NCBI GenBank assembly: GCA_947172415.1
Contig: OX359198.1
Span: 4,185,401-4,249,400 of the forward strand
Reading direction: 5' to 3'
Length of the DNA: 64,000 bases
Source of the DNA: Chondrosia reniformis
Lineage: Eukaryota; Porifera; Demospongiae; Chondrillida; Chondrillidae
This document shows positions 13,801 through 26,105 of the stretch, in pieces (position 1 is the stretch's first letter; each line of letters opens with the position of its first letter). The position numbers were made by a program, and so were the translations under genes. The notes below the pieces were generated by a model that worked only from the letters and a program-made list of their open reading frames with translations, had not been told where the DNA came from and did no database searches.

Positions 13801-16800
13801 GAACTCTTTTCCATCTGGATTGGGTGGAAGATCAGATATTTTAACTACTGTGGCTTGTCAATGAGCTTTGCCATGAAAGCAGACACGATCATCAACTACT
13901 GCTTGCAAAGTCACTGAGCTACTCAAGATAGCTGGTCAATTGTGTTATAAAACTTTGCCATTTTGAGGGATATTTGATGGAATGATAGGTCTACCTAGGT
14001 ACAAAAAGCAGTTGACATAGGAGATAGAAGACACTACATCAGCTGTTTAGGGAGTCTGCCTATAAAGAATATTGTTCTGCCAATGTAGATGAAAATTGTC
14101 CTTCAAAAATGCCTACAGTAACTACGCACGTTTTTTTGGAAATTGCTAACAATCATTGTCAAAAATAGAAATTACATTTTCTGTATAATGTACAACAACA
14201 CTTCACACTGAATGTTGCATATGTATATATATTTGGAAGATTAGAGACAAAATTAAGTAACCATTTATATTAAACTTACCATTTACCACAATTGTTTCTT
14301 CTTTACTACGTACGTATATGGAGCACTAAACTCTAATAGATTAAGTTAAGTCAGTTTAAAACCTTTTTTAAATATATCTGAACATTTAAGAAGTTGTATG
14401 TATAATTTTATATGCTACACATTAATAATTAGCCAATTATTATTTTATATTGTATTTTTTTCAAGATAATAATTTGAAGATATATTTAAAATATCTTGTC
14501 TACATTCAGGGTAGATCTGAAAGCCTGCTTCACCCTAAAACCAGTCAGCCAATACACTTCATATGCACTTCTTTGGATGCAACTGGAGAAACATGTACAC
14601 TATCAAATGAAGATGATTTGAAAAAACAATGCCAAAAAGAAGCAGTGCAAATTCTTGATACAATATTGTCTTATGGTTTACCAAAGTGTTGGAATACAAA
14701 ATCAGCTGTTTCAGGAAAGCAGATGACTAATGTTTCGTGGTCTGATATTGCTGTTGTACTACCTTCACGTATGCAGGTAAATTCACCAATTTCCCAATTT
14801 CTGCTTGTCTACGTATGTCTTCCAAACATGTTCTTAATTAACAATATCACCCTTTAGGAGAGAATAATAAAAGGACTACTACATCACAATAGAAAATATA
14901 CTGCTATTAGTGGCATCACATTACAAGTAGCATTTGATATTCAAGGTATGCATGAACTATGTATGTATGTATGTATGTACGTATGTATGTACGTATGTAT
15001 GTATGTATGTACAATAGTCTGCATGATATGTGTGTACATACGTAAGTCTGTAAATCAATAATGTTAAATAAGACTCTATTTCAAACCTAAACTATATTAA
15101 TTGGATTCTTCAATCTATTTTCTTTCCAACTAAAGGTCGTGAATTCCGTGCTGTGTTCCTGTGTACGTCAGAGCCTCTTCGTTCAGATGGTAGTACAGTC
15201 AACCCAACAAAGAGTATCTGTGATAAGTTTGTGTTTAACACTGTCATCACTAGAGCTCAGTCTTTGGTAGTTGCAGTTGGAAATCCTTTCCGACTCCTCA
15301 AAATTGAAGATAATCTTCCTAATGGAAATGGCTGTTGGAAGGCTTTCCTGAGGCATTGTCTGCAGTGTAAATCATTTAGTCTTTCCAAAATTATTGATCG
15401 TGATTCAGTGTCACCTTCTTTGCTATCTTTACAGAAGATGGTTTTTAAGGATCCTAGTGAGTTCCTTTTGAACAATATTAACCTACAAGACTCCGGTGAC
15501 AGTGTACTACAAGCATACAATGAAGCTCTCCATAAAAAGAAGCACATAAAGAGAGCTGCTGTAGCACTTCGAACTGTAAAAGGTGATAGAGGGTGGACAC
15601 TTTGGGAAGAATCTTGTGAAACTAAAGTTCCACAGATCAAGAATGAGGTGATCCCTAAAACCTCAGCAGATTCCTTAGTTAGATGTCAGCTAGAACAGAA
15701 ATCAAGCAGATTTTGTATTGGAAAGCCATTGGACCCTAATCAGAAGGAGATACATATTAGGGGTGTCTCCAATAGAAAATGTGCTTTTGAAGGAGCAACC
15801 GTTGACATTGAAGTATTCCATGAAGATAGCACGGGTCGTTATTGCTATGGCAAAGTTGTCAAGGTAGTTGAGCAGGGAGATGCCAAACAATTTATTTGCA
15901 CTGTGGACAAGTATAATACAATTTTCTTTTTTCCCGTTGATAAGAAATCTCCCAAAATAGTAAACCTCCCTCAACTGTCTAGATCACTTATAGAATTAGA
16001 GGTACCCTACATAGAGAAGCTTATAGCAGAAGGTATGGAAAGCAAACGACATGATGTTATTTGCTTTGATCCTGCTTCTGTTACAGAAAACCAAATTCCA
16101 AAAGTCCAGGAGTGTATTCCCTTAGATATTGCTGTCAACATGCTATTTGTTGTCCAACCTCTAAAATGGAACAATAAGTATAGGTTTCCACTGGGAGTTG
16201 TTATTGGTGTCTTACCTCGTGGGGAAACCATGTACAGTGCCGAGAGAATACTTCAGATCCAATATCAAATTACTGAAAGTGGGGATAGCTTTCAGAATCT
16301 TGAGGCACTGCAGCCAAATCTACCGCCTATTGAGTCAAATCTAAGAAAGTGGTCAGATTGTCTCACCATTGACCCTCTTGGTGCCATTAATCTAGATGAT
16401 GCACTATCACTTGAGCTTATAGAAGAAACTAACAGGGAAGACGTAATTCTTGAATTTGCAGTCCATATAGTGAATGCGGGGCGTATGCTTTCGAAAGATT
16501 CCACAGTTGATGATTGTCTACTCTCTAGGTGCACAAGCGTCTATGGGAGGTGTCAGGGTGAGTTTAGGTACACTCCAATGCTTCCTGAAAATATTACAGA
16601 ACAGCTTTCACTGAATGCAAAACAAGAACGACAAACAATAACTGTATCAAGTAAAGTGATTCTTAGGAAACAAGGGCTTCATTTTGATTCTCCATTGGTC
16701 TACATTTTAAGAGACACAACTACAATTGAAGAAAGTCTTGTTACCACTAATGTGGCTCTCACATATTTACAAGCTGAGTCTCTTTTGAATTCTAAAATTG

Positions 16801-19800
16801 ACAACCCCAACATTAAGGAGGAAGTTGCTGAAAAAGAACAGCAGTTCAATGCTGCTCTCTCTGAAAATGCTTACCCTTTGGTTGATCAGTTGAAGATCTT
16901 GTTTAGGATTGCCAAGCAACTTCGCATTGACAGACTTGGTGAAGCTGGTCATGCTTATGTCCCAAGTGACTCAACCAGTCTTTCATCACCTATTTCACAT
17001 ATGCTAGTAGAAGAAATGATGATTTGGGCAAATTCTCAAGTTGCTTATAGGTTAGTAAGATCACCACTTCCTTCTATTCTGTTAAGAGTTCAGGCTAAAT
17101 CTAATGTAGAGGAAGAAGATATTTTTTTTGCTGAATTTTCCAGATACTTGGGAAATAGTCTAACCTATGCTGGCATACAGAAAAAAATAAAGAATACTGC
17201 TGTAACAGACAATGAAAAATCTGCAGGATTTATGCTCAGGAATGAAACAAAAGAACAATTGATGGAATATCTTCTAAATGAAGATCCTCAAGGGGCTTTA
17301 AAAATATTTTGCTCTGAACACATTCATCCTCAATTAGCTGTTATGAAACATCACCATGCAGTGATTAAATCAAGAGCATCTTACAAGGCAGTTGAGGAAC
17401 ATATTCACATTTCAGAAAGACTTAGTTCTGAGCTAGACAATGAATTGAGTCATTCTGATTTAAATGTCCTGTACACACATTTTTCTTCCCCACTACGCAG
17501 AGCTCCAGATGTTATAGTTCAGAGATTACTTTTGGAAGCTATTGACTACAAGACTCAATTCTCCTATGATTCTGTAAGGCTAAAAGAATTAGCAACTAGA
17601 TTTAATTATAAGAGTGCCAATGCAGCAAGGTATCAAACTGCCCTTACTGTTTTGGATGTTGCAATATACACAAACAGATCTTCTGTTTGTGTCACAGCGT
17701 TTGTATCTAAGGTGACTACATCTAAGATAGAAATATGTCTTGAGGACTTAGATTTGAAGAAGATACCTCCTCGCCAAAGAAAACTAAAATCTTCCCTCTT
17801 TCTGCCACGTGTCCCTGAGTCACACTCAGAGGGGTTCACTATGGACACATGCAGAGAATGGAATGTGCTTGTGGCCTCAATGTCAGATGAGAAGCAAATA
17901 TTGAATAATCAACTTTACCATGAAAATGTTAAGGAATGTTCAAGAAGACAAAGCTTGTTTGTAAACAAAGATACTTTGATTACTGTCTTTCATAATATTC
18001 CAACAGAAAACACTTTCATGAATCAATACTTTTTGGCAAGTATCAGGTCACCATGTATCATAATACCAGCAGAAAAATGGTCCTTAGTGAAGGAATTTAC
18101 AAAAGAGCCCTGCCCAGAAAACAGTGCAAGGGTACTTGAAATGCTTAGAAAGACTGATCAAGTTTCCACTGAAAATGAGAAGTTGTGGCACATTGATAGG
18201 GGATCTGATTCTGAGGAAGATTTTACAAGCTCTCTTTCTAACTTTGAAGCAGAATCTTCAGAATCAACCTCTGATAAATTTGGTGACACTAATTCAACTA
18301 CCTCTTTATCTCAATCTGATGAAGATGATTTTAAATGTAATATTAAATTGTCAGATTCCCTGGCCAATCATGTTATAGCTTTCCTGAAAGTTCCCACCAA
18401 TATACAGCAGTTTGATCCTCTTAGGGTTTGGCTGACTAGAGATCCAAGGGAATACATCTTAACTCCTACAATCCAACTTGTGGAGGTAGCACCACATGTG
18501 AACCTGTGCGTGCAGCACCTGAATTCACCAGCCTTGTGTTTTTCCACAGACACAGTCACACCCGCCTCAAAAAAGCAGTATGAAAGTAGAGAAGAATATA
18601 TCCATTTATGGGAAAATGTACTCTTACCTGAAGCTGCTGTTGCATCATTTCAATCAATAAAAGAAAACTCCAGGATTGTTATGCTTCGCAACGTGTACAT
18701 ACAGTGGCCAAAAATGGAGATTAAGAGTCATGCCATTGAGGAACCATATTACTTACCTAGTGGAAACGTAAAAGCTGTACTTCCTGCTAGCATGAAGAAA
18801 GATATACTTCCATTTGTCAACTTCGAAGTAGGATCTTTACTTTGTGTTCGTTATGACATTAAGCTAACACCAATCGAAAAGGAAGTGCTTAGAAGTTTGG
18901 CTATGCAGAAGAAACTTATTACTCAGGAAGATGACAGAGATTTAGCAGTTGAAAAGCTTCTAGGACCCCACAATGATGGAAGTGTAAGGACTGTCTTTCA
19001 CATGGTTCTGGAAAGAGTTAATACTCATGTAGACATTGAAGACGCTGATGTAAGTTTCAAGAAGTTTAATTAACATCAAATTAGAATACTGAAGATTACT
19101 GTAGATGTGTAACTCATTCACATACCTAATAATAAATATATAACTCATTTAGTAGTTATATATATGATGCTAAGTCCTATATATTGGAATCCAAATTACA
19201 TAGGTAGTACTAAGAAATTTGTCAATTTTCAAATTGTTTAAGTGATTATGAGTGGTTTGATAAATTAATTTGTTATGGAATTTAACTAAATTAAATTCTA
19301 CATGAAAATAAACACACTATGATATGTAGGTCTCCATTACTGTGTGCATATGTTGTACCTAAATGTACGTATTCTAATGTAGATTAAACTAGAGCTAAAA
19401 TTTCTTGGTGGAAGGTTTCAAAACATATCTGAAGTATTGAACAAACTTCTAAGATTTGGAAAGTATACATGTGAAATTGAAATTACAAACATGAGTATTT
19501 CACACAGGTATGTATCTTAGAGTTTTTAATCATTGTGGGAAATTATTTGTACAATTGTTTTCTCAGGAGAATTTACAAGTCACTTCTTGAATTGAAAACC
19601 AACAGTGAACCTTTAATAAACAACACATTTTTATCTAATATTCCTACTTCGAAATACTGTAAGTCTCAGATATATGATTACATACAAATTGTGCTTCCTG
19701 CATACGTATATGCTTAAAGTTAATTTTCCCTTTTATTATCATTGTGCAGTAGGTGTACAGTCTCCCATTCAGTTTGAACGATTTTCCAAAGATTTTCCTC

Positions 19801-22800
19801 TAGTTACTCAGCTGTGGGAGACACCATCTACTACTCTCAATTGTAAACAGACTATTGCAGTACAACTTGCAATGAATAATCCAGTTCAGCTAATTCAAGG
19901 CCCCCCAGGTAAGTGCATTAGCGTTTGATTATCAAGGTAATGTTAATCTCTTGGCATCTGCTCCTATCTGCATAATAGGTACTGGCAAAAGTGTGACAGG
20001 GGCTCACATAGCCTATGCATTTGCAATGCTCAATAAAGCTAGAAAGCATCCTCCTAAACAAAATGGAAAACTTCCATGTGTCTTATACTGTGGACCCTCT
20101 AATAAATCAGTGGAAGTGGTTTTGAGTAAGATACATAATTCTATTGCAACTTCTTATAGATGAATTATTTCATGCTTGTACGTATACACATAACTTACAG
20201 AATAAATACCTCCAACTGTACTGTCAAACGCTTCTTTGAGATGGTACATATGTACCAGGTAGTTTAGAACTTCTTAGTTATTAAAAAGAAGAACCCAGGA
20301 ATAAAATATTCAACTAGGAATACAAATACAAACTGGGTCTTTAGATTCTCCAACTTATCTGAAACACACATACAAATATAGATTAGCATATTATATGTAT
20401 ACTGCCAGTTTTTTGGGGTGCCCCTATATTGTTTTCAGAAATTATGTTAAAGTATGGCTTCCTGTTAGTAACCTTGTACGTATATACACAAATAAATAAA
20501 AAAACATTTACGTTAGAACTATAGGAATGGCAGTGTTCACTAATACATCTGCAAAAAGTATCGAAACAAGATACTGATTATAAGGCTAATCATATAATCA
20601 CTGTCTTTTTTATACACATATGTCATATGATGTCCCTTGTGTGCAAGTTACAAAATGGTCTCTAACGCTGTTGATTATGCGAATGCATGTAACCAACCGT
20701 CGGTATTCTTAGTTCCCTCACAAGGTAAATCAAATCTGCTGTAGTTATTAGCTGAGACCCCTTTAAGACTGGATCCTTTGTTGATATATGGCATGCAGAT
20801 GCAGTCTATACTAAGGTGTGAAAAGGTAATTGGATGATCTGTATCAATTACTACTCTCTATGCAGTAGTTGAGGATTTCAAAGCCTGCAACTATACTACA
20901 AAATACTGATTATCCCGGGGGTCACTTGGATATTATTAAATTTGTAACTGGCACTGTGTAGCTATAGTATTTGATTGTAATTTTAATATTACATAGTCAC
21001 TTGGATCTCTTAAATTTATAACTTGTAATATATAGCTGTCAAAAAATGGCAGACACTCGGCTGGCTTCCATTTTCCAGCTTAAAATTACCTTACTCTTCT
21101 AAGCACCAACAAAAAGGATTTAAAAACCACATTTACTAAGCTTGTGCAAAAATGAATTCTACAAGATATGGCTTTGATATTGATGGCAATCAAGCAACTA
21201 CCGGAAACAGTTAGCCGGATATTTAAGAACCAGCAAGTAGTTCGAGTTTGCATTGGGGTGCCTGATGCCCCACGAGTTTTTAAACTCGAAATACTTGTTT
21301 GTTCATTTTTCTGCAGGAATGCTAATACATGTGAAGGGTTCCCTTAAAATTCTAAGAATCTATGGAAGAGCAGTTGAAGATAATGATTACCCCCCTCTGA
21401 TGGACAGTAAGATATCTGGAAAGCCTAAAAGTAACCACACATGTGCTAAAGATCTACAGGTACATACTACACATGCACGACTGTTATTCAAGAGCTCTGA
21501 ATAAACTCTTGGTTTCTTGAAGTTCTTATCAGCAATCTGTGTATAAATGTACCTTCTTAGGAGTTTGCTTTGCATCACAAAATCAGAATTGAATCCTCCA
21601 AAAACCTGCAAATTATAAACTTGGAGAAAAGATTAAAGCAGCTGAAAGAGAAAGGACACATACCAGGATGGGAAATGAGAAAGGAATTCAACAGCTTAAT
21701 TGAACAGGCTGAGATAGAAATAATCAGAAGAGGCTATGATGTAATACTTTGTACCTGTAGCGAAGCTGGAAGTAAAAGAATTCGAGAAAATCTTATTCCT
21801 TTACAATGTATTATTGATGAAGCAGCTATGGCCACTGAACCAGAGTGTATGGTACCTATATCCATATCAAAACATGTTGTTCTAATTGGTGATCACCAGC
21901 AGCTTCAGCCCATAATTGAACACAGAGAATCTAAAGAAAATGGACTGGAGTGTTCACTGTTTGAAAGGCTTGCCAAATCTGGAGCTACAACACCATTACT
22001 ATTGGAGACACAATATAGGATGGTGAGCATCTATAGTGTATGGATGTAAACCCTGTATTATTTTAACATATGCACGATGCACAATCAGAGTTAATATTAA
22101 CCATTTAACTTACAAATGTATGCATGTAATACCTTGTACAGAATACATCTGTTTGCTGGTTTCCTTCTAAACACTTTTATGAAGAAAACCTTAAGCCTCA
22201 TGATAGCTTAAAATACAGGAGCTTGCCAAATCTGAAACACTTCTGGCCTATTGGTAAGTTTGATATTACCCTGTGTAGTACCATTAATATATATACCTAA
22301 AGTGATGATCTGTGTGATGATAATCTGCAAATTGTAGCTGTGTATTTGATAATATACGTACGTATGTACGTATATACACATTTTAATTTCTTACTTTTTA
22401 CTATCCTGTGAAATGTTAATTTTCACCATTTTAGTACTTAATGCTGAATATAGTGGTCTATATATACATCACTTTTTCATCTTTCATCAGTCATATAATA
22501 TATAATAATATATTACCCATGAAAATGGGCATGTTTCACAAATCATACCATACAAGTACACCTACATTGGCATCACAATTTGTATATGAGACACCTACTG
22601 TAGATTAATTACTTAGTACAATTAAGGACTTCCTTAGTCATTGATAAAGGGTGGAATTCCAGGAAACAACTCTCTCGCTCAGTGAGAAGAAATAAATTGG
22701 TATAAAACTGTATCCTCATCCTCAGCTCTATGTATATGATTTGCTCAAATATATAATACTGTAAGTCACTGAAAAGTTTCTTATGGAAAAAAAATAGGGG

Positions 22801-24387
22801 AACTTTAAGATCTAAAGCCGATCATTTTAAGTTTCTTATATTTGCATATTTCCTTAGTTTCAAGTTGATGTCAATCTTATCTATAGGAAAACTGTGTTTG
22901 ATTGTATACAGCTTAGTAACATGTGTACATACATTTTATGCTTGTGTATCTAAAAATGATTAATACAAAAGAATATACTTAAAGCCCAGTCAATAGTAAA
23001 TAATTTCCCAAAAACTACAGTAGATACAAAGCTAGGCCTGAAATAAAGGTTTCCACAAAATTTATTAATCCATGTTTGTTATTAAATTGTGTGACTTTGT
23101 AGAAAAAAGACAAATAGTATTTTGTCATGTTGAAGATGAGGCAAATCAAGAAATCCAAGATAAATTTGGAACAGAATCAAAAAGCAATAATGTGGAGGCA
23201 AACAAGGTGGTAAGTAATGTTTGTCATTTTGATAAACAAATGAAGAGGACTAAAGTGTGATTTTTATTGATTTTTAAGATTGACATTTTAAAGACTTTGA
23301 TAAGAAAACACAAAACACAAGCTGACGAAATAGCTGTTCTCACACCTTATAAGGACCAAAAACACAAAATATTGACACTCCTGGATAAAGACAGGCATCT
23401 ATCCACATTAAACATACCTGTGCAGACAATCACAGAGAGTCAAGGTACGTATGTATGTAAACGGGAGTTAATTGCAGAATAATGGTGATATTCTTTGGAT
23501 AATGACTTCAATATATTGTACCATACCAGCCAAGTGACCAAGGTCTTATATTGGCTTGGTGCCTGAAGTTATATTATAAGTGGCAACCAGTAATCAATTC
23601 CCAGTCATTCAAAGATAAAACAAATCTCCAGGCAATGCTGCATATACGTACATTGTATTAAATATGAATCACACTGAGGAAGGATAACTGCTTTAGCCAC
23701 CGTGCACAACTACAGTGATGCTCACACCTTTTTCCCATTATACCCAAGTAATTAGCCCTCCTTTCAATTATATATGTGGTGAAACCTGCTATGTATAATA
23801 TATAAACACCGTAACTTTGCTGATATACCTACATGCTCTAATCTTTATACATATATACGTACACATATACAATGAGAAGAATTTACTTTTAAGTCAGTTT
23901 CATTCTTTTTATATTATATTTAGGTAGTGAATTTGGCCTTGTGATCCTCTCAACTGTAAGGTCTCTACCTGTGAATGATATTTATGATGAAGAAGCTGTT
24001 CAAGCAGATAGACATTGGGTACTTGAAAACCTTGGTTTCATAACAGATCCTCATCAAATCTGTGTTGGAATCACAAGGAGTAAATATGGACTCATCATTG
24101 TGGGTAAGGGTCCTTTTATGAGTACTATGCACCCTTGACTGATCGACACCTTTTACAAATATCTATTGAACAGGAAGATTTTATCTACATGTGTTGCATG
24201 CTTGACATCCAAAATCTTTGTATATAAATTTGGACAATGTACGTTTGTACTTATATTGCCATAAATATATATAGGTAACAAAGTGTTACTGAACTATGAC
24301 AAAGAAACTTGGAGTCACTTGCTGGCACACTATGAGAACAATAATTGTATTGTGGATGGGAAACAATTTCCAGCAAAGAGTCGTTAA
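10807..24387 (+). CDS. HELZ2-like: HELZ2-like dual-helicase/RNB protein (gene 2)
   Basis: Seventeen exons in consistent phase: 10807-10952, 11018-12026, 12311-12517, 14510-14776, 14858-14945, 15136-19049, 19383-19507, 19567-19658, 19750-19908, 19979-20125, 21317-21459, 21561-22022, 22142-22253, 23103-23209, 23279-23444, 23924-24103 and 24275-24387. Together they make 2,478 codons plus stop TAA; human HELZ2 is about 2,650 aa. Domains in order are SF1 helicase 1, cold-shock-like plus RNB exonuclease, then SF1 helicase 2, the diagnostic HELZ2 order. In the family the RNB unit degrades RNA 3'-5' and the helicases unwind it; vertebrate HELZ2 is interferon-induced and also described as a nuclear-receptor coactivator. 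The first exon and any N-terminal zinc fingers were not found. The long sixth exon carries the whole RNB region without an intron. Confidence 0.9.
12102..12217. repeat. Short inverted-repeat element
   Basis: Begins ATTGAGCTT and ends AAGCTCAAT, with a TCATCTGCAGGA centre similar to the hairpin at 4035-4150. It sits in the intron after the Walker A exon of gene 2. Confidence 0.5.
12518..14509. other. Intron of gene 2, no gene seen
   Basis: Two kb of AT-rich sequence between the NYRCHP exon and the next coding exon. No frame with recognisable motifs and no clear terminal repeats were found. Confidence 0.45.
14958..15012. repeat. GTAT tetranucleotide microsatellite
   Basis: A run of GTAT units with interspersed GTAC variants, giving several TACGTA words. 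Confidence 0.85.
15750..17900 (+). other. Cold-shock-like and RNB ribonuclease region
   Basis: Lies within the 3.9-kb exon. A cold-shock-like beta-rich part (about 15770-16270) precedes the RNB core (about 16345-17560). RNB landmarks are the active-site stretch TIDPLGAINLDDA, VHIVNAGRMLS, RCTSVYG, MLPENITEQLS, LVEEMMIWANSQVAYR and FSSPLRRAPDVIVQR. In RNase II/R enzymes four aspartates bind metal in the first stretch; here three are present and the second position is Asn. After the core comes an S1-like region, then an acidic Ser-rich linker near 18190-18340. Confidence 0.83.
20126..21316. other. Intron of gene 2 with repeat copies
   Basis: Holds a partial copy of the GGAATGGCAGTGTTCACTA hairpin family (20487-20640), a piece of the ACCATTTTGTAACTTGC repeat (about 20645-20670) and, just before the next exon, a copy of the 120-bp AAGTAGTTCGAGT repeat (21189-21302). 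Confidence 0.55.
20487..20640. repeat. Partial copy of GGAATGGCAGTGTTCACTA hairpin MITE
   Basis: Matches the left arm of the fuller copy at 25443-25711 (AATAAAAAACATT, GGAATGGCAGTGTTCACTA, ATCGAAACAAGA), then breaks off in the middle. Confidence 0.65.
22254..23102. other. Intron of gene 2, no gene seen
   Basis: AT-rich, with a run of TACGTA words near 22355-22375 and a segment (about 22640-22700) that matches in reverse the GGGAATTCCACCCTTCATCA region near 44820-44850. Confidence 0.45.
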
Positions 24388-24701
24388 TACTATACCCAGT
24401 ATATTTAAAAAACTAAATGCATTTTGTAAAACATTTAAATTTTATAATATACATACATACACATGTAGATAGCTATAGTGTTTAATAGTTTGTGTATATA
24501 AATAATATTATTTCCTATAATGTATAAAAGGTAGTATACATATATACAGAGACTAACTTTAAATTTGGAACTGAATTTTTGTCTTAAATGTAAACAAATT
24601 ATTAAATTTTGGTTTCTTATTTCTGAATGAAGATTTCAGTGATTGGTAAAATTTTATATGATAAAAACTCTAATTTTTAAAGTGTTAATTAATTGCAAAA
24701 T

Positions 24702-24707
24702 AATAAA
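24702..24707 (+). terminator. Possible polyadenylation signal of gene 2
   Basis: First canonical AATAAA after the stop codon at 24387. An ATTAAA variant lies earlier, at 24601. Neither is confirmed. Confidence 0.3.
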
Positions 24708-25442
24708 TTGAACTAACAATTTTAAATACAATTATTAAAAAATTAAATATATATAAATAATTCATATGCATGTGGGAGGGTCTGTGACCCAATTGGGTGA
24801 TCAGAATAACTGTCAAATATTTAGATTTTCATTTCTCTGTTAGTGAAGGTCAAACATTAAGTTTAAAATTAAAAAATACACTGCACATTTATATTGAAAA
24901 GGGGTGTGATAAAATTGTTAAGGTTGTATTGGTTGGGGGTAGTTATTAGGTGTGTTTCTACTGTATCTACATATATACGTATACAAATTGACTAATCAAA
25001 TTTGACATCACTGGATATGGTGAATCAGTTTAATTTCCCGTTTTACGTTTGATTTATCTATCTATATACGTATATATAGCACATTTAGTGAAACATTCAC
25101 TAATCCGAACAAATTTACCTAATCCGAACAAATTTACTAATGTGAACACATTCCTGGACTAGCGCTAATGTGAACTTATGCGGGTATGTACAAGTTATAA
25201 ATCGTCATAAATACTTCCAAACTAGAGAATAGACAGCCCTAAGTCTGAATGCACTCTACAAGAAGCACGTTAATTTAGTAAAGCAAAAATGTAGTCTTCT
25301 CGGCTTCGGCCGCCATTTTAGTTAATATGTCATAGGTTTGGCACATTCCTCTTGTCTGAGATGTTATTTCGAGATTATCGCCAAGAAAACTTCAAAACTA
25401 ATTAGAAGAAGTAATTTTAACAAGAAAAGGGGGAATACAATT

Positions 25443-25711
25443 AAATAAAAAACATTGATGTTAGAAGTAGGAATGGCAGTGTTCACTATAATACATCTGC
25501 AAAACGTATTGAAACAAGACAGTAGGAATGGTGCGCCCAAACACAAAAGTGTATGGTTAGGTTACTTAAATTTTAGTATATATGCAACTTCTGTATGATT
25601 AGCCTTATCATATAACGACTGTCTTGTTTCGACACTTTTTGGAGATGCATTAGTGAACACTGCCATTCCAGGATCTATTTCTAACATCATATTTGTAAAT
25701 GTTTTTTATTT
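25443..25711. repeat. Hairpin MITE, best copy of the GGAATGGCAGTGTTCACTA family
   Basis: The left arm (25443-25522) and right arm (25621-25711) are near reverse complements sharing AATAAAAAACAT, TGATGTTAGAA, GGAATGGCAGTGTTCACTA and GAAACAAGAC. There is no coding capacity. Other copies lie at 20487, 26893, 39850, 42570 and 59048. Confidence 0.75.
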
Positions 25712-25906
25712 ACTTGTATAAGAATAGCTGATATATGGAATCCATCAACTTGCTCATGATCATTGCTTAATGTTTCCTAGGAATAAACAGTTTATACCCC
25801 ATCCCAGCTGTTGTCAATGACATAGGTTGGGATACAGCAACAGACAGGCAGACCATCCTAAGTATTTTAAAGATATTATTAATGGATTAATATAGACTTT
25901 TCTTTT

Positions 25907-26105
25907 GAAAGGATCATCTTTCAACTTTAAGAGTATCTAAAGACACAGCTGTGTTGTTTCTTCTTGGCTGTCAGGCGTTTCAACCCTGAGGGTCTTCTTC
26001 AGTGACTGATGTTGGTCTGCAGGTGTCTTATTTTATTGGCATCTGATTCTAGCCCTTCAGGTACTCCATCTTTAGATGCTCTAAAAGTCGAAAGATGATC
26101 CTTTT
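25907..26105. repeat. Inverted-repeat element
   Basis: About 35-bp imperfect terminal inverted repeats, starting AAAGGATCATCTTTC on the left and ending GAAAGATGATCCTTT on the right, followed inward by TCTAAAGA/TCTTTAGA. The inside carries the GTTTCAACCCTGAGGGTCTTC motif also seen, altered, near 8960 and 47540. It is probably a MITE. Confidence 0.65.

Larger units (their letters stand above)
11018..15360 (+). other. Helicase core 1 of the HELZ2-like protein
   Basis: Visible motifs are Walker A GPFGTGKT (about 11563-11586), Walker B LIDEAAQ, motif III AGDHMQ, NYRCHPG, the motif V-like DIQGREFRAVF across the 14945/15136 intron, and motif VI NTVITRAQS (about 15235-15262). The F inside Walker A (GPFGT rather than GPPGT) is also present in gene 1 and is typical of the first HELZ2 helicase as I know the family. 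Confidence 0.85.
19383..24387 (+). other. Helicase core 2 of the HELZ2-like protein
   Basis: Upf1-like SF1 motifs are all visible: Q-motif LNCKQTIAVQLAM, Walker A GPPGTGKS (split by the 19909-19978 intron between GPP and GTGKS), Walker B IIDEAAM, motif III GDHQQLQP, QYRM followed by FPSKHFYEE, motif V-like ITESQGSEFGLVILS (split by an intron), and motif VI GITRSKYGLIIV. The C-terminus follows about 45 residues later. Confidence 0.87.

Noticed and set aside
1694-24387. One giant gene joining both helicase genes
   Set aside because: Gene 1 has its own low-complexity tail and stop, gene 2 restarts with the homologous first exon, and no linking exon was found between 8872 and 10806.
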